From Demequina iriomotensis (GTDB lineage Bacteria; Actinomycetota; Actinomycetes; Actinomycetales; Demequinaceae), in NCBI RefSeq assembly GCF_000971395.1, contig NZ_BBME01000010.1, positions 186,001-250,000 of the forward strand: a DNA stretch of 64,000 bases. The letters run 5' to 3'. Within the stretch, counting starts at the first letter, position 1. Every line of letters begins with the position of its first letter. The position numbers and the translations under genes were made by a program. Positions 8,703 to 17,335 of this stretch are shown here, piece after piece. Under the pieces are notes generated by a model that worked only from the letters and a program-made list of their open reading frames with translations, was not told the origin of the DNA and ran no database searches.

Positions 8703-9890
8703 TCATTCACGCTGCGTTTGTGGTTGATTGTCCGATTTATCAGGGGTGTTCGTGACGTTCGAGCGAACCCACCGACCGTCGGCAAGGCGCGCCAGGCCTC
8801 GGCCTCGCAGCCCTCGCAGGGCCGCGTCGCACTCCTTCGGGGCGAGCCCGGCGGCGACGGCGATGGCCGCGGCGGGCGCCCCGCGCGGCGGGATCGCGCC
8901 GTAGGCCTGTCGCTCGTGGGCGGACCCGAAGTCGGTCCCGCCGACCTCGACCTCAGGCTCGGGCGCCTCCCCCAGCGCGACCGCGAGCTCCACCGCGTCC
9001 GCCGGCGCCCCCAGCAGCGTCGCCTCCGCGCGTCGCACCAGGGCATGGCATCCGGCCGACGCCGCCGACGTGAGCGGCCCGGGCACCGCTCCGACGGGGC
9101 GGTGGAGCCGCAGCGCGTGGTTCGCCGTGCTGAGCGCGCCCGATCTGAGCCCGGCCTCGACCACGACGGTCGCGCTCGCCGCGGCGATGAGCCTGTTGCG
9201 CTGCAGGAACCGACCGCGGAACGGCGCGAAGCCCGGCGGCTGCTCGCTCACGACCGCGCCCGCGTCGACGACCCGCTCGAGCAGCGCGGCGTTCCCCGCA
9301 GGGTAGAGGCGGTCGACCCCGCCCGCGAGCACGGCCACCGTGACCCCGCCCGTCGCGAGCGCGCCGCGGTGAGCGGCGACGTCGATGCCGTACGCGCCTC
9401 CGGAGACGACCGCGAGGCCGCGACCGGCGGCGATCGCCGCGATCTCGGCCGCCACGTGCGAGCCGTACGCGGTGGCGGCACGTGAGCCGACGACGGCGAG
9501 CGACCTGCTCCATGCCGCGTCGAGGTCGGCGACGCCTCGCACCCACAACGCGTGCGGCTCCCCGAGAACGAAACCCTCGAGCACCCGCGGCCAGCCTCGG
9601 TCCGTGCGCGTGAGCACACGGGCGCCGACGCGGGCCGCGCGCTCGCGCAGCTCCTCGGGCCGCGCGGAGTCCAGGCGCGGCGCCCAGCGGCCGAGCGCCG
9701 CCGTCAGCCGCCGATGCATCGCGGGGTCCGCACCGAGCGACATCCCGCCCGCGACGGGGTCGTGCGCCGCCGTCCGCGCCCACGCGAGCGCCTCCGCGTG
9801 CCCGAGCGCGCAGACGAGAGCGAGCGCCTCGGCGTCGCCGGGCTCGGCGATGGCGCTCCACGCGATCGCCGCATCGTGCTCGCCGGTCAT
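8703..9890 (-). CDS. dprA: DNA-processing protein DprA
   Basis: The 395-residue protein has a Rossmann-fold DprA/Smf core from about residue 105. Motifs are LAVVGSRAATAYG, VVSGGAYGIDVAAHRGAL, SEQPPG and RNRLIAA. A C-terminal winged-helix-like segment (about 310-375) follows. DprA loads RecA on incoming single-stranded DNA during transformation. The ATG overlaps the comM TGA (ATGA). The last 18 codons are AT-rich and polar, merging into the low-GC patch upstream of xerC. Confidence 0.92.
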   Translation of the reverse strand: MTGEHDAAIAWSAIAEPGDAEALALVCALGHAEALAWARTAAHDPVAGGMSLGADPAMHRRLTAALGRWAPRLDSARPEELRERAARVGARVLTRTDRGWPRVLEGFVLGEPHALWVRGVADLDAAWSRSLAVVGSRAATAYGSHVAAEIAAIAAGRGLAVVSGGAYGIDVAAHRGALATGGVTVAVLAGGVDRLYPAGNAALLERVVDAGAVVSEQPPGFAPFRGRFLQRNRLIAAASATVVVEAGLRSGALSTANHALRLHRPVGAVPGPLTSAASAGCHALVRRAEATLLGAPADAVELAVALGEAPEPEVEVGGTDFGSAHERQAYGAIPPRGAPAAAIAVAAGLAPKECDAALRGLRGRGLARLADGRWVRSNVTNTPDKSDNQPQTQRE

Positions 9891-11395
9891 GCGCCCTCCC
9901 CCTGGCGCAGGGCGAGGGCCTCCGCCACGTGATGGACCGCTGGCGAGCCCGAGCCGTCGAGGTCGCACAGCGTCCAGGCGAGCCGGAGCGAACGGTCGAA
10001 GCCGCGGGCCGTGAGCGCCCCGCGGTCGACGGCCCTCCACAGCCCGGCGCAGGCCGCACGGGACGTCACGCGGCGCAGCCACGGCCCCGAGGCCTCGGCC
10101 GCCACGCTCCACCCCTCGGGCGCGAGCCGCGCTCGGGCAGCGGCGCGGGCCTCCGCCACGCGCGCGGCGACGGCCTCGGTGCCCTCGCCCGGCTCGTCGG
10201 CTCGCGCGGCCGCCCCCACCGCGACGCGGATGTCGACACGGTCGAGCAGTGGCCCCGATAGCCGCGCGAGGTAGCGGCGCCGCACCAGCGGCGTGCACGT
10301 GCATCCCTCGCCGGTCCCGACGAACATGCCGCACGGGCACGGGTTGGCCGCGAGCACGAGCTGGAAGCGGGCGGGGTACCGCGTCGCGCCGTGCGCGCGA
10401 TGGAGCACGATCTCGCCGCGCTCGAGCGGCTGTCGCAGCGTGTCGAGCACGCGCGAGGGGAACTCGGGCGCCTCGTCGAGGAACAGCACGCCCGCATGCG
10501 CGAGCGACACAGCCCCCGGCCGAGCGAGCCCCGCGCCCCCGCCGACGATCGCCGCCGCCGAGGCGGTGTGATGCGGCGCCTCGAAGGGCGGGCGCCTGAT
10601 AAGGCCCGCCGCCGCATCGAAGGCCCCCGCGAGGGAGTGGACCGCCGTGACGCGCACCGCCTCCTCGTCGCCGAGCGCCGGGAGGATCCCGGGGAGCCGC
10701 TCCGCGAGCATCGTCTTGCCGGCGCCAGGGGGCCCCACCATGAGGAGGTGGTGGCCGCCGGCTGCCGCCACCTCGAGCGCGCGACGCGCGACGGGCTGCC
10801 CCCTCACCTCCGCGAGGTCCGGCGGATCGGATCGCGTGGCGGCGACCGCGGGCGCGGGCACCTCCTCGAGCGACTCCGCCTGGGCATCGGCCCCGAGCGA
10901 GCCGAGCACGGTCGCGAGCGCGACGGCACCCTCGACCCGTGCGCCCGCGACCAGGGTCGCCTCGGCTGCGTTGCCCGCCGGCACCACCACCCGCGTGCAT
11001 CCCGCGGCCACAGCCGCCGCGACCGCGGGCAGCACGCCGCGCACGGGCCGCACCCTCCCGTCGAGGCCGAGCTCTCCCAGCAGGAGCAGGTCGCGGGCCC
11101 GCAGGGCGTCGACGGTGCCCGCCGCCGCGAGCACCGCGACGGCGATCGCGAGATCCGTGCCGGGGCCGGACTTGGGCAGCGAGGCCGGCGACAGGTTGAC
11201 CGTGATGCGATGGCGCGGCCACTCGACGCCCGAGGAGGCGACCGCCGCGCGCACCCGGTCCTTCGCCTCCGCGAGCGATGCGTCGGGCAGCCCGACGATG
11301 GTGAAGGCTGGCAGGCCCCGCGCCACATGGGCCTCGACCTCCACCACGTGGCCCGTGAGGCCGGTGAGCACCACGGACCGGCAGCGCCCGATCAT
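9887..11395 (-). CDS. comM: YifB/ComM-family Mg-chelatase-like AAA+ ATPase
   Basis: The 502-residue protein has an N-terminal LonC-like fold (about 1-160), a Walker A GPPGAGKT (about 215), a Walker B LFLDEAPEF and a C-terminal Mg_chelatase_C region with ANPCPCG. In Gram-negative bacteria ComM is a hexameric branch-migration helicase that extends heteroduplex during natural transformation. The function in actinobacteria is less studied. It sits between yraN and dprA with 4-base overlaps on both sides, so the three are one translational unit. Confidence 0.92.
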   Translation of the reverse strand: MIGRCRSVVLTGLTGHVVEVEAHVARGLPAFTIVGLPDASLAEAKDRVRAAVASSGVEWPRHRITVNLSPASLPKSGPGTDLAIAVAVLAAAGTVDALRARDLLLLGELGLDGRVRPVRGVLPAVAAAVAAGCTRVVVPAGNAAEATLVAGARVEGAVALATVLGSLGADAQAESLEEVPAPAVAATRSDPPDLAEVRGQPVARRALEVAAAGGHHLLMVGPPGAGKTMLAERLPGILPALGDEEAVRVTAVHSLAGAFDAAAGLIRRPPFEAPHHTASAAAIVGGGAGLARPGAVSLAHAGVLFLDEAPEFPSRVLDTLRQPLERGEIVLHRAHGATRYPARFQLVLAANPCPCGMFVGTGEGCTCTPLVRRRYLARLSGPLLDRVDIRVAVGAAARADEPGEGTEAVAARVAEARAAARARLAPEGWSVAAEASGPWLRRVTSRAACAGLWRAVDRGALTARGFDRSLRLAWTLCDLDGSGSPAVHHVAEALALRQGEGA

Positions 11396-11748
11396 CCGAC
11401 GCCCCGCAGGTGCTCGATGACCGCGCGGCCCGCCCGCGGCAGCGTCACGCCGACGACGTCGATGCGGATCCCCGCCCACGCGCGCTGCTCCGTGACCACC
11501 CACTCGCCCGCAAGCAGCCGCAGCCGCGCGAGCTTGCCGCGCGTCACGGCGGCGAGCGGCCACCCGAACGCGTCCGACCGGCGCGTCTTCACCTCGACGA
11601 ACACCAGCTCGCGCCCCTCCGCGGCGACGATGTCCACCTCGCCGTGCGCGCATCGCCAGTTGCGAGCGAGCACCACCCAGCCGTCCTCCGCGAGCGTCCG
11701 CGCGACCAGCTCCTCGCCGTACCGCCCCACCGCGTCCTTCACCGCCAT
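11392..11748 (-). CDS. YraN/UPF0102-family nuclease-fold protein
   Basis: This is a 118-residue protein of the UPF0102 family with the restriction-endonuclease-like core GRYGEELVARTLAEDGW...NWRCAHGEVDIVA...LVFVEVKTRR (E-x-D...E-V-K catalytic pattern). The exact function of the family is unknown. Start ATG 11748 fits family length, and I reject the longer reading upstream. It is translationally coupled to comM by ATGA, as in many actinobacteria. Confidence 0.9.
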   Translation of the reverse strand: MAVKDAVGRYGEELVARTLAEDGWVVLARNWRCAHGEVDIVAAEGRELVFVEVKTRRSDAFGWPLAAVTRGKLARLRLLAGEWVVTEQRAWAGIRIDVVGVTLPRAGRAVIEHLRGVG

Positions 11749-11843
11749 GCGCCACCTCCGCGCTCCACGGTGGCGAAACCCGGACCATGCCGTCCGGGTC
11801 GGCGGCGTGCGTGTGGATGGCGGCGGCGCCATCCGGGACCGTG

Positions 11844-11917
11844 CGCATCGTCCCGCACGCACGCGCAAGGGGGCGGGGAGGGTCGCCCCTCCCCGCCCCC
11901 CGAGGGCGCCGCGCCCT
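11844..11917 (-). terminator. GC hairpin terminator after the first MFS gene
   Basis: A perfect 14-bp stem pairs 11869-11882 with 11887-11900 around the loop TCGC, just downstream of the MFS stop at 11920 on the minus strand. A second small hairpin, agggcg/cgccct, lies at 11903-11917. There is no U tract, as is usual in high-GC actinobacteria. A GGACGATGCG copy lies beside it at 11844-11853. Confidence 0.6.
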
Positions 11918-11919
11918 GG

Positions 11920-13552
11920 CTACACGCGCGCCTCCGCGGCGTCCTTGGCCGGCGCATCGTCCTCGCGACGCTCGAGGTACACGGCGGTCTCGCCGTCGAT
12001 CTCCGCCGCCTCGGCGACCGCGTCCTTCTCGACCGTGGTGCGCAGGGGCACCTCGCGCACGAACAGCAGCAGCACGGCGCCGACCACGGCGAGCGGCATC
12101 ATCACCAGGAACGCCGGCGTGAGGGCGTCGTTGTAGGCGCCGACGATGACGTCGTGGATCTGATCGGGCAGCTCCGCGACGGCGGCCGGCGTCAGCGAGT
12201 TCGACCCGCCGCCAGACGCGAGAGCATCGGCCGGGAGCCGCTCCGCGAGCAGGTCGAGCAGGCGCGTGGTGAACATGGAGCCCACCACCGCCGTGCCGAG
12301 CGACGCGCCCACCTGACGGAAGTAGTTGTTCGCCGCCGTCGCGGTGCCGACGATGCGCAACGGGAAGGCGTTCTGGACCATGAGCACGATGATCTGCATC
12401 GAGAGGCCGAGACCGAGACCGAGCAGCGCGAGGTAGCACACGGTCACCCAGATCGAGGTGTCGAACGCGAGGGTCGACAACAGGTAGAGGGCGATCGCGA
12501 TGAGCACCGAACCCGCCACGGGGTACCACTTGTAGCGGCCCGTGCGCGACACCACGAAGCCGGTCGCGGTCGACGTGACGAGCATGACCAGCATCATGGG
12601 CGCCGTGAGCAGGCCGGCCTCGGTGGCGTCCACCGACGCGACCATCTGCAGGTACGTCGGCATGTAGCCGATGACGCCGAACAGGCCCACGCCGGTGAGC
12701 ATGCCCGCGATCGTGGTGAGGTTGAAGGTGCGCGAGCCGAACAGGTGCAGGGGCATCACCGGCTCGGCGGCACGCCGCTCGACGAGCACGAACGACACCG
12801 CGGCGACCACCGTGACGACGCACAGGCCGATGATCTGGACCGAGCCCCAGTCGTAGGTACGGCCGCCGAACGACGTGACGAGCACGATCGCGGTGGTCGC
12901 GATCGCGAGGAGGGTCATGCCGGCGATGTCGAGGCGCGGCTTGGCGCGAGCTTCGGGCGCGGGGGGGGAGGAACACCGCCGCCATGATGATCGCGAGGAT
13001 GCCGAGCGGGATGTTGATCCACAGGCCCCAGCGCCACCCGATGCCCTCGGTGAACCAGCCGCCGAGCAGCGGCCCGGCGACGGACGACACGGCGAAGGCC
13101 GCACCCATGATCCCCATGTACTTGCCGCGCTCGCGCGCCGGCACGATGTCGGCGATGATCGCCTGCGCGAGGATCATGAGGCCGCCGCCGCCGAGGCCCT
13201 GGATCGCGCGGGCCGCGATGAGCGCGGGCATGGAACCCGCGAGCCCGCCCACGATCGAGCCGGCGATGAAGATCGAGATGGCGGCGATGAAGAGGTGCTT
13301 GCGCCCGATGAGGTCGCCGAGCTTGCCGTAGACGGGGATCATGATCGTCGACGCGAGGATGTACGCCGTGGTCACCCACAGCATGTGGTCCACGCCGTCG
13401 AGCTCGCCGACGATGGTCGGCAGCGCGGTCGCGAAGATGGTCTGGCTCAGCGACGCGAGCAGCATCGCCGTCATGAGGCCGATGAACACCGGGATCACGG
13501 AGTTCCGCGCGCGGCCGGGAGCCTTCGCGTCGGCGTCGAGGGTGGTCGTCAT
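11920..13552 (-). pseudogene. DHA2-type MFS multidrug exporter, frameshifted in a C8 tract
   Basis: The N-terminal half, from ATG 13552, reads through MTTTLDADAKAPG, GKLGDLIGRK (motif A) and AGPLLGGWF (motif C) to VFLPP. There it meets an 8-base homopolymer (G8 on the plus strand, 12961-12968). The C-terminal half continues in another frame, APEARAKPRLDIAG to REDDAPAKDAAEARV. Removing one base restores a 14-TM exporter of about 543 residues, closely like the intact neighbour at 13781. It is either a real inactivating or phase-variable frameshift, or a sequencing error. The start has a GGAGGA ribosome-binding site. The promoter upstream carries the TetR-type palindrome. Confidence 0.8.
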
Positions 13553-13641
13553 TCCGAGGGTCCTCCTCAGGGGACTGGGACGCGGCGCGCGCGTCGGTGG
13601 GGACTCGGCACGGCGCGTCGGCGCATCGTGCACGTGACGCA

Positions 13642-13670
13642 TCATTGCAGTCTCTGCAAGTTTGCGTCAA
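13642..13670 (-). promoter_or_regulatory. Promoter with embedded TetR-type operator (MFS gene 1)
   Basis: On the minus strand a near-consensus -35 TTGACG (13670-13665) is followed 17 bases later by CAATGA (13647-13642). Between and across them lies the perfect inverted repeat TTGCAG-TCT-CTGCAA (13645-13659). The same 15-base palindrome lies in front of the TetR gene at 16085-16099. Steric blocking of polymerase by the regulator is the natural reading. Confidence 0.7.
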
Positions 13671-13683
13671 GTGCAGTCGGACG

Positions 13684-13710
13684 CGGGACGATTCGCGGCG
13701 CATCGTCCCG
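13684..13710 (-). terminator. Hairpin built from an inverted pair of the dispersed word
   Basis: The 9-bp arms CGGGACGAT (13684-13692) and ATCGTCCCG (13702-13710) flank a 9-base loop. The right arm is part of a full CGCATCGTCC copy and the left arm is a one-base variant. It lies between the stop of the second MFS gene and the promoter of the first, where a terminator is expected. The stretch 13711-13780 holds three degenerate GGCGCGCTCAGG direct repeats. Confidence 0.5.
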
Positions 13711-13780
13711 GCGTGCTCAGGCCAGGGCGCACTCGGGTCGCGGCGCGCTTAGGCCCCGGCGCGCTCAGGTCGCGCCGGGC

Positions 13781-15400
13781 CTACCGCCCCTCCCCCGCCC
13801 CCTCGCGCTCGTGCGGCTCGAGGTACGCGCTGGAGCCGCCGTCCACCTCGAAGGACTCGGGCACGGCGTCCTCGCTGACCGAGGTCCGCAGGGGCACCTC
13901 CTTGACGAAGACCAGCAGCACCAGCGCGAGCAGCGTGAGCGGCACGATGGACAGGAACACCGGCGTGAGCGCGTCGTTGTACGAGCCGATGATGATGTCC
14001 TGCGCCGCCTGCGGGAGCGTGCCGACGATCTCGGGGGTGATCGAGTTCGCGCCCTCGACCCCGCCGGCGGCGACGTCGGGCGGGATGCGCTCGGTCAGCA
14101 GATCGATGAGGTTGTTGGTGAAGATCGAGCCGACCACCGCGGCGCCCAGCGAGGCGCCGATCTGGCGAAAGAAGTTGTTGGCGGCCGTCGCGGTGCCGAC
14201 CATCGTGATGGGGAACGTGTTCTGCACGATGAGCACGAGCGTCTGCATCATCATGCCGAGGCCCATCCCGAACACCGCGAGGTAGAGGCACGTGAGCCAC
14301 AGCCCGTGCTCGGGCGACATGGTCGACAGCAGGAACAGGCCGAGCGTCACGATCGCGGCGCCGAGGATCGGATAGCGCTTGTACCGTCCCGTCCGCGACA
14401 CCGTGTTGCCCACGATGATCGACGTGGGCAGCATCGCGCCCATCATCGGGATCATGAGCAGTCCCGCCTCCGTGGCCCCCACCTGGCCGACCATCTGGAG
14501 GTACGTGGGCATGTACGCGAGCGTGCCGAACATCGCGATACCGATGAGCAGGCCCGCGGCGGTGGTGAGGTTGAAGTTGCGCCGTCCGAACAGCATGAGC
14601 GGCATCACGGGCTCCTTCGCGCGCCGCTCGACGAGCACGAAGACGACGCCGGCGACCACCGTCAGCGCGATGAGGCCCAGGATGATCGGGTCCGTCCACT
14701 CGTAGTGCCCGCCGCCCCACGACGTGAACAGGACCAGGGACGATGCGGCGATCGCGAGCAGCAGCATGCCCGCCACGTCGAGCGTGGGGCGGCCGCGGTC
14801 CTGCGGGTTCGGGTGCAGGAAGAACATCACCGAGCCGATCGCGATCGCACCCAGCGGCACGTTGATCCACAGGCACCACTGCCAGCCGGGCCCGTCCGTG
14901 AACCACCCGCCCAGCAAGGGGCCGACCACCGACGAGACCGCGAAGGCCGCGCCCATGAGGCCCATGTACCGCGCGCGTTCGCGCGCCGGCACGATGTCCG
15001 CGATGACGGCCTGCGACAGGATCATGAGGCCGCCGCCTCCCAGCCCCTGGATCGCGCGGCCGAGTATGAGCTCCGGCATCGCCGTCGCCAGCGCCCCGAC
15101 CACTGAGCCGACGATGAACACGGCGATCGCGCCGATGAACAGCGACTTGCGCCCGATGAGGTCGCCGAGCTTGCCGTAGACCGGCATCATCACCGTCGCC
15201 GCGAGGATGTACGCGGTGGTCACCCACAGCATGTGGTCCACCCCGTCGAGCTCGCCGACGATGGTCGGCAGCGCCGTCGAGAAGATGGTCTGGTCGAGCG
15301 CGGACAGGAGCATGGCGGTCATCAGTCCGACCATGACGAGCAGGATCTCCCTGCGGCTGACCTCATGGGCCTCGGCGGGTGGTGGCGTCATACCTGCCAT
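13781..15400 (-). CDS. DHA2-family (14-TM) MFS drug exporter
   Basis: The 539-residue transporter has the EmrB/QacA layout. It shows motif A GKLGDLIGRK (about 75), RAIQGLGGGGLMILSQAVIADIVPARER, motif C SSVVGPLLGGWF (about 150), and fourteen hydrophobic segments. Members use the proton gradient to export lipophilic drugs. It ends in a short acidic cytosolic tail. Start choices are ATG 15400 or ATG 15391, and neither has a strong ribosome-binding site. It lies 50 bases downstream of the TetR gene and is probably its co-transcribed target. It is a close paralogue of the frameshifted gene next to it. Confidence 0.88.
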   Translation of the reverse strand: MAGMTPPPAEAHEVSRREILLVMVGLMTAMLLSALDQTIFSTALPTIVGELDGVDHMLWVTTAYILAATVMMPVYGKLGDLIGRKSLFIGAIAVFIVGSVVGALATAMPELILGRAIQGLGGGGLMILSQAVIADIVPARERARYMGLMGAAFAVSSVVGPLLGGWFTDGPGWQWCLWINVPLGAIAIGSVMFFLHPNPQDRGRPTLDVAGMLLLAIAASSLVLFTSWGGGHYEWTDPIILGLIALTVVAGVVFVLVERRAKEPVMPLMLFGRRNFNLTTAAGLLIGIAMFGTLAYMPTYLQMVGQVGATEAGLLMIPMMGAMLPTSIIVGNTVSRTGRYKRYPILGAAIVTLGLFLLSTMSPEHGLWLTCLYLAVFGMGLGMMMQTLVLIVQNTFPITMVGTATAANNFFRQIGASLGAAVVGSIFTNNLIDLLTERIPPDVAAGGVEGANSITPEIVGTLPQAAQDIIIGSYNDALTPVFLSIVPLTLLALVLLVFVKEVPLRTSVSEDAVPESFEVDGGSSAYLEPHEREGAGEGR

Positions 15401-15450
15401 CTTGCGGCCTCGCAGGACGATGCGCGCGGCGGGGGCCTCGCAGGCGGCGG

Positions 15451-16074
15451 CTACGAGGCGACGATGCGGCGCACGCGCGCGATCACGTCGGCGATCACGA
15501 CCTCGATGTGCTCCGCGGCGTCCTCGCGCTCGGCCCACACCCGCCCGGCGACGGGGAACGCGCCCGCGGCCACCGCGACCACCAGCTGCGCCTCGTCGCA
15601 AACCTCTGCGGGCGGGAGGTCCGGCCGCTCGGCTGCGATCCGCTGCTCGACCACGCGCGTGAGGGCGTGGCGCTTGCCGGCCATGCGGGCGAGCTGCAGC
15701 CCCTGGAGCTCCGGCTCGCGCGCGAACAGGCGCCTGCGCATGAGGTAGACGTCGCGGTCGGGCTCGCTCGCCACGAAGGTCGCGGCGACCAGGTGGAGCA
15801 GGTCCTCGACGATGTGCCCGCCCGCCGAGAGGAACACCTCGATGTCGGACTCCGCATAGGGCACGTTGCCCAGACCGAGCAGCGCGCCCTCCTTGGTCCC
15901 GAAGTAGTTGAAGTACGTGCGGGGCGAGATGTCGCTCGCCTCGCAGATCATGTCCACCGTCACGTGGTCGACGCCGTGCTCGAGCGCGAGCTCGAGCGAG
16001 GCGCGCTCGACCCGACGCGTGCGACGCACGCGGTTGCGCTCGCGCAGGCCGGAGGCGGGGGCGACGGAGGACAT
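15451..16074 (-). CDS. TetR-family transcriptional regulator
   Basis: The 207-residue protein has an N-terminal helix-turn-helix (about 22-68) with VDHVTVDMICEASDISPRTYFNYFGTKEGAL, the TetR_N signature. The C-terminal ligand domain is not assigned to a subfamily. ATG 16074 is immediately downstream of a promoter whose spacer contains a 17-base palindrome, so the transcript may be leaderless and autorepressed. The same core palindrome precedes MFS gene 1. Control of both exporters is inference from the shared operator and from gene order. Confidence 0.9.
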   Translation of the reverse strand: MSSVAPASGLRERNRVRRTRRVERASLELALEHGVDHVTVDMICEASDISPRTYFNYFGTKEGALLGLGNVPYAESDIEVFLSAGGHIVEDLLHLVAATFVASEPDRDVYLMRRRLFAREPELQGLQLARMAGKRHALTRVVEQRIAAERPDLPPAEVCDEAQLVVAVAAGAFPVAGRVWAEREDAAEHIEVVIADVIARVRRIVAS

Positions 16075-16081
16075 GGCTGCA

Positions 16082-16110
16082 TTGTTGCAGTCTCTGCAAC
16101 TTTGCCGCAA
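16082..16110 (-). promoter_or_regulatory. Promoter with TetR-type operator (TetR gene)
   Basis: On the minus strand TTGCGG (16110-16105) and CAACAA or AACAAT (16087-16081) are 17 to 18 bases apart. The spacer holds GTTGCAG-TCT-CTGCAAC (16084-16100), a perfect 7-bp dyad identical in its 15-base core to the one at 13645-13659. The predicted transcription start falls at or next to ATG 16074. Confidence 0.7.
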
Positions 16111-16141
16111 GGACGGGCGCTGCGGCCCCGGCCTCACACCA

Positions 16142-16219
16142 CAAGTCACGGATCTCGGGGCGTGCGTTCCCGCGCCGCAACGGGAAACCGGATCCGAGGC
16201 TCTCCAGAGCCGTGACTTG
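16142..16219. repeat. Nested palindromic intergenic element A
   Basis: Outer arms CAAGTCACGG (16142-16151) and CCGTGACTTG (16210-16219) are perfect. Inside are CTCGG/CCGAG and TTCCCG/CGGGAA stems. The element lies 74 bases past the stop of the DUF2469 gene. In design (outer arm, inner stems, under 100 bases, 3' of a minus-strand gene) it resembles the elements at 47276 and 48288. Confidence 0.6.
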
Positions 16220-16292
16220 CAGCCGGGGGCGGGCCGGGCAGGCCGGAACGGGGCCGGGTGGGCGGGCCGATGCGGTGCGCACCGCGCCCGGC

Positions 16293-16616
16293 TCAGCGGC
16301 CGCGGAGCTGCCGGATGTCCGGGAGGTCGTCGTCGCGCGCGAGCTCCTCGATGTTGACGTCCTTGAAGGTCACCACGCGGACGTTCTTGACCAGGCGCGC
16401 GCTACGGTAGACGTCCCAGACCCAGGCGTCGGTCATGGTCACCTCGAAGTAGATGTCCCCGCCCGAGGCTTTGACCTGAAGATCGACCTTGTTGCACAGA
16501 TAGAACCGGCGCTCCGTCTCCACGACGTACTGGAACAGTCCCACGACGTCCCGGTACTCGCGGTAGAGGGCGAGCTCGGCTTCGGTCTCGTAGTTCTCGA
16601 GGTCTTCGTGGCTCAC
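16293..16616 (-). CDS. DUF2469 family protein
   Basis: The 107-residue protein reads from MSHEDLENYETEAELALYREYRDVVGLF and is rich in acidic and aromatic residues. It matches the small actinobacterial DUF2469 family, nearly always next to rnhB. The start is GTG 16616 by family alignment. The ribosome-binding site is weak. Function is unknown. Conservation and context suggest a housekeeping role, but the sequence gives no catalytic motif. Confidence 0.88.
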   Translation of the reverse strand: MSHEDLENYETEAELALYREYRDVVGLFQYVVETERRFYLCNKVDLQVKASGGDIYFEVTMTDAWVWDVYRSARLVKNVRVVTFKDVNIEELARDDDLPDIRQLRGR

Positions 16617-16683
16617 CGGTCCATTCTGGCGCGGACCGCCGCCGATGCGCCATTCCCGCGCCGGAAGGACGCGGGACCTGGCC

Positions 16684-17334
16684 TCACGCACGGAAGGGCA
16701 GCCGCCACGAGACGCGGTGGAGGGGCGACGGGCCGTGCTCGCGCAGCGCGTCCAGATGCGCCCCGGCGCCGTACCCCTTGTTGCTCTCCCACCCGTACTC
16801 GGGGTGCTCGGCGTGCGCAGCGGCCATGAGCGCGTCGCGCTCGACCTTGGCGAGCACGGACGCCGCGGCGATCGAGGCGCACGCGCGGTCCCCCTTGACG
16901 ACCATGGTGACGGGCGGCGCGGCCCAGTCTTCCGCATCGTCCGCGAAGAGGTCGGCCGGCGGCGGGGTGAGCCAGTCGTGGGTGCCGTCGAGCAGCACCG
17001 CGTCGATCGTGACGGGGATCGCGTCGAGCGCACGGCGCGCGGCGAGCCGCAGCGCAGCGACGATGCCGACCTCGTCGATCTCCGCCGACGAGGCGTGGCC
17101 CACGGCGCGCGCGACGCCGAACTCGAGCAGCGGTGCGATCAGCGCCTCGCGACGCGCAGCGCTCAGCAGCTTCGAGTCGGTGAGGCCGTCGGGCCACGCG
17201 TCGCAGCGGGTCACCACGGAGACGCCGACGGAGACGGGTCCCGCGAGGGCGCCGCGCCCGACTTCGTCGATGCCGGCGACGGCGGCGAGGCCTGCGTCCC
17301 ACAGCGCGGCCTCGTGCGTGAGCGAGACCGTCAT
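16684..17334 (-). CDS. rnhB: Ribonuclease HII
   Basis: The 216-residue enzyme removes RNA from RNA-DNA hybrids and single ribonucleotides in DNA. Visible signatures are [15 protein letters not shown] (metal-binding D and E), [34 protein letters not shown] and [10 protein letters not shown]. It follows lepB with a 1-base gap and precedes DUF2469, the standard actinobacterial order. The start ATG 17334 was chosen over a longer reading through lepB. Confidence 0.95.
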   Translation of the reverse strand: MTVSLTHEAALWDAGLAAVAGIDEVGRGALAGPVSVGVSVVTRCDAWPDGLTDSKLLSAARREALIAPLLEFGVARAVGHASSAEIDEVGIVAALRLAARRALDAIPVTIDAVLLDGTHDWLTPPPADLFADDAEDWAAPPVTMVVKGDRACASIAAASVLAKVERDALMAAAHAEHPEYGWESNKGYGAGAHLDALREHGPSPLHRVSWRLPFRA

Positions 17335-17335
17335 G

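Noticed and set aside
9887..13645. Single 1252-codon minus-strand reading joining an MFS N-terminus with comM
   Set aside because: The join exists only because the MFS gene is frameshifted and then runs out of frame through yraN into the comM frame. comM has its own ATG overlapping yraN.
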